Positions 60,006 through 64,000 of a DNA stretch of 64,000 nucleotides are shown here, in pieces. Numbering within the stretch: the first letter of the stretch is position 1; the number at the start of each line of letters is the position of its first letter. This DNA comes from Bog-756 sp963812525 (GTDB lineage Bacteria > Actinomycetota > Acidimicrobiia > Acidimicrobiales > RAAP-2): the NCBI GenBank assembly GCA_963812525.1, contig CAWEVL010000011.1:1116001-1180000 (forward strand), in the 5' to 3' direction. The translations under genes were made by a program, and so were the position numbers. Below the pieces are notes generated by a model. It saw only the letters and a program-made list of their open reading frames with translations, did not search any database and was not told the origin of the DNA.

Positions 60006-61535
60006 ATGCACAGGAATAACCAGAAACGAATGGCTCGTCAACACCTGCAGTTGTTCCCAAAGAGGCAGCGGTGGGCTCAAACAAGAACCCTGCTCATCCT
60101 CATTTCCACCTTGCTCGCCGGATTGTGTCTCACCCTTACCTTGTCTCGAGGTGCGGTTGCTGGCGCATCGACGCCACCATCCTGGGCGACGACAACTACC
60201 TTCACTCCGAGTGTCACTCTCAGAGCAATCGCCTGTCCTGCAGCCGCTCGTTGCATTGCCGCGGGATCGATTGCGACGGGTACGACTTCCTCGGCCGCCG
60301 TCGCCTACGCCACATCCGACGGCGGCAGTTCGTGGTCACAACTGAGCCTTCCCAATGGCTCCGTCGGGGCTCCCACCAGCATCAACAGCATTACCTGTCC
60401 AACGAGCACCAACTGCTTTGCCGCCGGAAGTCAGTCGGCTGGTTCCGCCTATGTCGCGGATTCGGTCGACGGCGGACTCGACTGGGCCGATAGCCTGACC
60501 AGCGACACTTCGACCCAACAATTGGCCGAACTACTCAGCATTTCTTGTGCGTCTGCCCTCTCTTGCGTAGGAGTCGGTGATTCGGGTGTCGTGGCCACAT
60601 CCGACGGCGGCACCAGCTGGACTGTCGACGGCTTTCTTTCCAGGTTGAACGGTGGCTATCTGACCGGTGTCTCCTGCCCGTCGATTCTCCGTTGCGCGGC
60701 GGTGGGCGTTGGTGGCACTGGAGGCATGGTCCCAGAAGTGCTGACTACCGGCGACGGGGGTCTGACTTGGAGCACTGTGTTCAGCTTGCCGGTGGGCGAA
60801 TATATCTCCACTGTTGATTGTCCAACTGTTCATAACTGCGTCTCGGTTGGGTACCAGAATCAGGATAACGGTGTGCCCGTGCCAGTTATTACGTCCACGG
60901 ACGGCGGCAACTCCTGGACCGAGCGGTCCGTCCCCGGCGGGAACTTGAACGGATTGACGTGCGTCAACCGCCTTCACTGCTTTGCTGTGGGACAGGACAT
61001 TGTGGCCACTTCCGACGCAGGAACTTCCTGGACCCCTGAAACGATCTACGGCTCCGTGCCCAACCTTGCTTCGATCGCGTGCCTCTCCATTCACCAGTGC
61101 CTTGCCGTAGGCGGGGATGTGGTCGTCGGGACAACTCAGGCAATGGTCAATTCCGTGCAGTTCACCGGTACCACCGCCAGCCCACAGGTCGTCGTCAAGG
61201 GTTCGGGGTTCGGCTCCTCCCCGCCAACTCCTTCGTATCCGCCGGGGCCCTGTCCCACGAGAGGGACTGGGCTGCTGTACGGCTCGAGCTTCTACTTCTC
61301 CGATGGATCGACGTTCAGTCCGGATGGTCCTTGGAGCGCAGGCACCGGCGGCTCGGACGGTTCGGGTAACTGCATCGGCCTCGTCGTGAGCCACTGGAGC
61401 AACAAGAAACTGACGTTTATCTTCGGGAATGACTACGCGCCAGCCTCATTTCCCTACTGGGGGCTCCGGACTGGAGATCCCTATTCGGTAACGATTCTTG
61501 GAGCAGTGGCAACCGGAACGGTGGCGTTCGGCTAA
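60006..61535 (+). CDS. secreted BNR/Ycf48-like beta-propeller protein
   Basis: 509 residues. Signal region LLILISTLLAGLCLTLTLSR with cleavage near GAVAGAST. Propeller blades with CPAAARCIAAGS, SDGGSSWSQLSLPNG, SCASALSCVGVGDSG, VVATSDGGTSWTVDGF and similar, six to seven blades, with one Cys pair per blade. The C-terminal 120 residues form an additional beta domain (VNSVQFTGTTASPQVVVKGS, FGSSPPTPSYPPGPCPTRGT) with a single Cys pair. No ribosome binding site just before ATG 60006; AAAGGCGG lies about 13 bases away. It resembles the lipoprotein at 55582-56868. Secreted recognition or scaffolding function is likely, not known. Confidence 0.85.
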   Translation: MHRNNQKRMARQHLQLFPKRQRWAQTRTLLILISTLLAGLCLTLTLSRGAVAGASTPPSWATTTTFTPSVTLRAIACPAAARCIAAGSIATGTTSSAAVAYATSDGGSSWSQLSLPNGSVGAPTSINSITCPTSTNCFAAGSQSAGSAYVADSVDGGLDWADSLTSDTSTQQLAELLSISCASALSCVGVGDSGVVATSDGGTSWTVDGFLSRLNGGYLTGVSCPSILRCAAVGVGGTGGMVPEVLTTGDGGLTWSTVFSLPVGEYISTVDCPTVHNCVSVGYQNQDNGVPVPVITSTDGGNSWTERSVPGGNLNGLTCVNRLHCFAVGQDIVATSDAGTSWTPETIYGSVPNLASIACLSIHQCLAVGGDVVVGTTQAMVNSVQFTGTTASPQVVVKGSGFGSSPPTPSYPPGPCPTRGTGLLYGSSFYFSDGSTFSPDGPWSAGTGGSDGSGNCIGLVVSHWSNKKLTFIFGNDYAPASFPYWGLRTGDPYSVTILGAVATGTVAFG

Positions 61536-61544
61536 GAGAAGGGC

Positions 61545-63671
61545 GTGGCGGAGTTGACAGTTTCAGACTCTGCTCTCGTCCCCACCGAGCTCGAGTATTC
61601 AGCCGGCAATCACTCAGGTACTGCTCCCGGCGATCGCCGGTTCCGCCCCGATGTCGAAGGGCTGCGGGCCGTGGCCGTGGCCCTCGTCGTCCTCTATCAC
61701 GCTGGTATTCCACGCCTGACTGGTGGCTTCGTTGGCGTGGATGTCTTCTTCGTAATCTCCGGATTCGTTATCACAGGGGTGTTGCTACGAGAACGGGAGG
61801 GCTCGGGAACCACCTCCTTCTTCGATTTCTATGCCCGTCGCGTTCGTCGGATCCTTCCCGCCGCGACATTGGTGATCGTCGTGGTCGTCTTGGCGACCTA
61901 CGTGGCACTCGGATTCATCACCGGCAACAACACGGCAAATGATGGCCGTTGGGCCGCCGTCTTCCTATCAAATTTCCACTTTGCCTCCGTTGGGACCAGC
62001 TACCTCGAATCGCTTCGTCCGCCGTCCCCATTGCAGAATTACTGGTCGCTGTCTGTCGAAGAGCAGTTCTACGCCGTCTATCCGTTGTTGTTCGTTGTCG
62101 TGGCGAGAAGTAGAGGCAAGGGGCGACCTCCGCTCCACGGACGGTTGGTGGTCGCACTGACGGCTGTCGTGGCTGCCTCGTTTTGGTGGTCCGTCGTCCA
62201 GACGTCCTCGAATCCCGCCGTCGCCTATTTCTCCCCGTTCACCCGAGCGTGGGAGCTTTCCGCAGGGGCATTGGTGGCGGTGGGCACGGTCTGGCTCCGA
62301 CGTCTTCCTATTCGGTGGGCTGCCGTCCTCTCCTGGGCCGGTTTAGGTGCGATCCTCTATTCGGCCTTCGCCTTCAATTCCGAGACTGCTTACCCAGGCT
62401 CATTGGTCGCAATCCCCGTCTGTGGCGCTGCATTGGTAATCGGCGGGGGTGTCGTGGCGCCTACGTGGGGGGCAGAAGCGGTACTCGGACTGCGCCCGTT
62501 TCGGTGGCTCGGAAAGCTGTCGTACTCCTTGTACCTGTGGCACTGGCCGATATTGATCATCGTCGCAGAGAACACCGGAAGATCGAGACTCCCAGTGGAC
62601 GAAAGCCTCGCCTTGATTACGGTTGCCCTTGGGCTGTCCTGGGTGACCTTTCGTTTGATTGAGAACCCCATCCGCCACGTGCGGCTTCCGTCCCGGCAGA
62701 GCGTCCTGCTTGGACTCATCCTTGTTGCCGCAACGGTCGTACTCCTCACGGCGCTGATTGCCGGACAAACGACAACTGGCTCGGGCAGCGTCTCACCGGC
62801 GCCGAACGACCGCACCGTGCTCGCCAGGGTCGCCGCGGCTCCCGCCATCGTGACTCTCCCCCACAGGCTCACCCCTTCGTTGTCAGGTGCGCCGACCGAC
62901 TGGGGGGGCAGAGACATTGGGCCGTTGTGTCAGGCCACAGCCGTGCAGTCCCGGGTACAACTCTGCATCCTTGGCGACCCTGCAGGAACGCGCCTCATGG
63001 TCCTCTATGGGGACTCGCACGCCGTGATGTGGGTGCCGGCCTTCGACGGAATCGCCAAAGCTGCGCATTGGCAGCTCATCGTATTGAGCAAGACGGGGTG
63101 TCCACCGGCCATGGTGACCATCGGGCAGCCCACACTTGCTGGCCGGTCTGGTCGACCCTACGTCGATTGCGACAAGTGGCATCGCTGGGCCACAAGGGAA
63201 ATCAAGGCACTGCATCCCAACGTGCTCGTGGTTTCTGAGGACAATGTTGTCCAGAGCCCCAGCACCGCCGAACAGCCCTCACGGGCCTTCACTTCTGGTG
63301 CCTGGATGGAGGGGCTGGACAGACTCTTTCGTAGCGTCCCGGGTCGTGAGACACGGCGGGTCTTTCTGGGGAGCACTCCGATTCTGCCGCAGTCGGCCCC
63401 TGCGTGCCTCGCCGCTCACCTCGATGACGTCCAAGTCTGCTCCGCCCCTGTCCGTGCATCGGAGTCATCGTTGGACGCCGCTGAGCGATCCGCGGCCCAG
63501 GACTCCGATGTCCAGTACATCGACCCAACGCCCTGGTTCTGCTCGACAACCTGCACCGCCATCGTCGACCGGTACGTGGTCTACCTCGATCGAAGTCACA
63601 TCACCAGCACCTATGCAACATTCCTTGAAATCGTGCTCGGTCGGGCACTCGATCTGGGTGGAAGCCGATGA
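61545..63671 (+). CDS. OafA/YrhL-type acyltransferase with C-terminal SGNH domain
   Basis: 708 residues. The N-terminal acyltransferase-3 domain begins RFRPDVEGLRAVAVALVVLY, HAGIPRLTGGFVGVDVFFVI, with the conserved R/H and about ten membrane segments. The SGNH domain after residue about 470 starts LMVLYGDSHAVMWVPAFDGI with GDSH Ser, and ends YLDRSHITSTYATFLEIVLG with the D-x-S-H pair. Such proteins O-acetylate cell-wall polysaccharide, glycolipid or exported compounds. GTG 61545 follows AGAGAAGGG at short distance, 9 bp after the propeller stop, so co-transcription is likely. Target unknown. Confidence 0.93.
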   Translation: MAELTVSDSALVPTELEYSAGNHSGTAPGDRRFRPDVEGLRAVAVALVVLYHAGIPRLTGGFVGVDVFFVISGFVITGVLLREREGSGTTSFFDFYARRVRRILPAATLVIVVVVLATYVALGFITGNNTANDGRWAAVFLSNFHFASVGTSYLESLRPPSPLQNYWSLSVEEQFYAVYPLLFVVVARSRGKGRPPLHGRLVVALTAVVAASFWWSVVQTSSNPAVAYFSPFTRAWELSAGALVAVGTVWLRRLPIRWAAVLSWAGLGAILYSAFAFNSETAYPGSLVAIPVCGAALVIGGGVVAPTWGAEAVLGLRPFRWLGKLSYSLYLWHWPILIIVAENTGRSRLPVDESLALITVALGLSWVTFRLIENPIRHVRLPSRQSVLLGLILVAATVVLLTALIAGQTTTGSGSVSPAPNDRTVLARVAAAPAIVTLPHRLTPSLSGAPTDWGGRDIGPLCQATAVQSRVQLCILGDPAGTRLMVLYGDSHAVMWVPAFDGIAKAAHWQLIVLSKTGCPPAMVTIGQPTLAGRSGRPYVDCDKWHRWATREIKALHPNVLVVSEDNVVQSPSTAEQPSRAFTSGAWMEGLDRLFRSVPGRETRRVFLGSTPILPQSAPACLAAHLDDVQVCSAPVRASESSLDAAERSAAQDSDVQYIDPTPWFCSTTCTAIVDRYVVYLDRSHITSTYATFLEIVLGRALDLGGSR

Positions 63672-63720
63672 ATCGGCCTGGGGTGCGCTAGGGACCTGCG
63701 GTGCAAAACTCCTCCGTCCT

Positions 63721-63738
63721 ACCCGATCATCGTCGGGT
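63721..63738. terminator. bidirectional hairpin between convergent genes
   Basis: ACCCGA (63721-63726) and TCGGGT (63733-63738) flank TCATCG, between the acyltransferase and the convergent partial membrane protein. Confidence 0.45.
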
Positions 63739-63787
63739 CACGGGTCCCGTCCCGACCAACCATCCAAACCATGACGGGACTCCAGGT

Positions 63788-64000
63788 TCAGCCCGGTAGG
63801 CGGTACCCGTCGAAGAACCAGAGGGCGCTTGTGTACCACAGCACGGCCACAACGCTTACGAGCACGCCACCTGCAACTGGGAGAACCCAGCCCGGCATCC
63901 GTCGGCTTCGAACTACGAGGACCTTGGCGACGAACGCTCCGTAGAAGAAGCATCCGGCCAACGAGTGGACGGTGACCCTGGCCGAGGTGGTTTGCACGCC
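63788..64000 (-). CDS. DUF6529-like membrane protein (5' end outside window)
   Basis: The frame is open to the window edge. Visible 70 residues: VHSLAGCFFYGAFVAKVLVV, SRRMPGWVLPVAGGVLVSVV, AVLWYTSALWFFDGYRLPG, two membrane helices, Cys/Phe-rich first. This fits the C-terminal end of DUF6529-type actinobacterial membrane proteins, which are of unknown function. A GTG at 63997 could be a start, but the helix pattern suggests that the protein continues upstream. Confidence 0.6.
   Translation of the reverse strand, partial: GVQTTSARVTVHSLAGCFFYGAFVAKVLVVRSRRMPGWVLPVAGGVLVSVVAVLWYTSALWFFDGYRLPG

Noticed and set aside
1..64000. tRNA, rRNA, integrase, transposase or attachment sites
   Set aside because: None could be recognised by eye on either strand; absence is not proof, and a tRNA scan or IS search would decide.

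Overview
The window looks like a chromosomal segment of a GC-rich actinobacterium, most likely class Acidimicrobiia or an uncultured relative. This rests on high GC, frequent GTG/TTG starts, mycothiol-type DinB/maleylpyruvate-isomerase proteins, DUF2510 and DUF6529-like membrane proteins, CoA-centred lipid catabolism with CaiB/BaiF transferases, and several secreted proteins built from a repeated YWLVAxDGGxFxFG module. The assignment is inference; no rRNA, tRNA, CRISPR array or transposase was found.

0-14.6 kb is mixed metabolism: the tail of a substrate-binding protein, two VOC proteins, an amidohydrolase, a decayed alpha/beta hydrolase, two paralogous TetR-like regulators on either side of a secreted Fn3/pentapeptide-repeat protein, a Tat-exported flavin amine oxidase, two ABM-domain proteins and a coupled two-gene unit ending in a DinB-like protein. 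14.6-27.7 kb is a coherent CoA-ester catabolic cluster: two SDRs, a MaoC hydratase, a tandem CaiB/BaiF CoA-transferase, a Rieske oxygenase with an adrenodoxin-type ferredoxin, an AMACR-like CaiB protein, a thiolase-fold protein without its nucleophilic Cys followed by its DUF35 partner, an acyl-CoA dehydrogenase and an acyl-CoA ligase. Together they could activate, hydroxylate, dehydrogenate, hydrate and cleave a steroid, terpenoid or aromatic side chain.

28-41 kb holds a giant secreted galactose-oxidase-like enzyme with all copper and cofactor residues and three tandem C-terminal modules, a PEP-mutase/isocitrate-lyase family protein, an ArsC-like reductase, small zinc-binding proteins, a TetR/MFS efflux operon with a palindromic operator, and a second substrate-binding protein. 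41-64 kb is looser and looks accessory: many small enzymes (three RibD/DHFR-like, SRPBCC, SnoaL, DUF1059), large secreted proteins (purple-acid-phosphatase-like, collagen-like, BNR/Ycf48-like), an OafA/SGNH acyltransferase, several decayed or frameshifted genes, and long intergenic stretches with inverted repeats and a dispersed short repeat.

The strongest candidates for something undescribed are not proteins. One is a heavily structured leader upstream of the phosphatase gene (51.2-51.4 kb) whose helices are mutually exclusive. Another is a two-copy intergenic element (13.4 and 57.6 kb) whose long helix is kept despite sequence change. The third is a family of five diverged intergenic repeats between 44.8 and 59.6 kb. 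Several genes appear broken by single-base shifts (MaoC, AMACR-like, one RibD/DHFR-like, a PNPOx remnant), so read error and real decay need to be separated.
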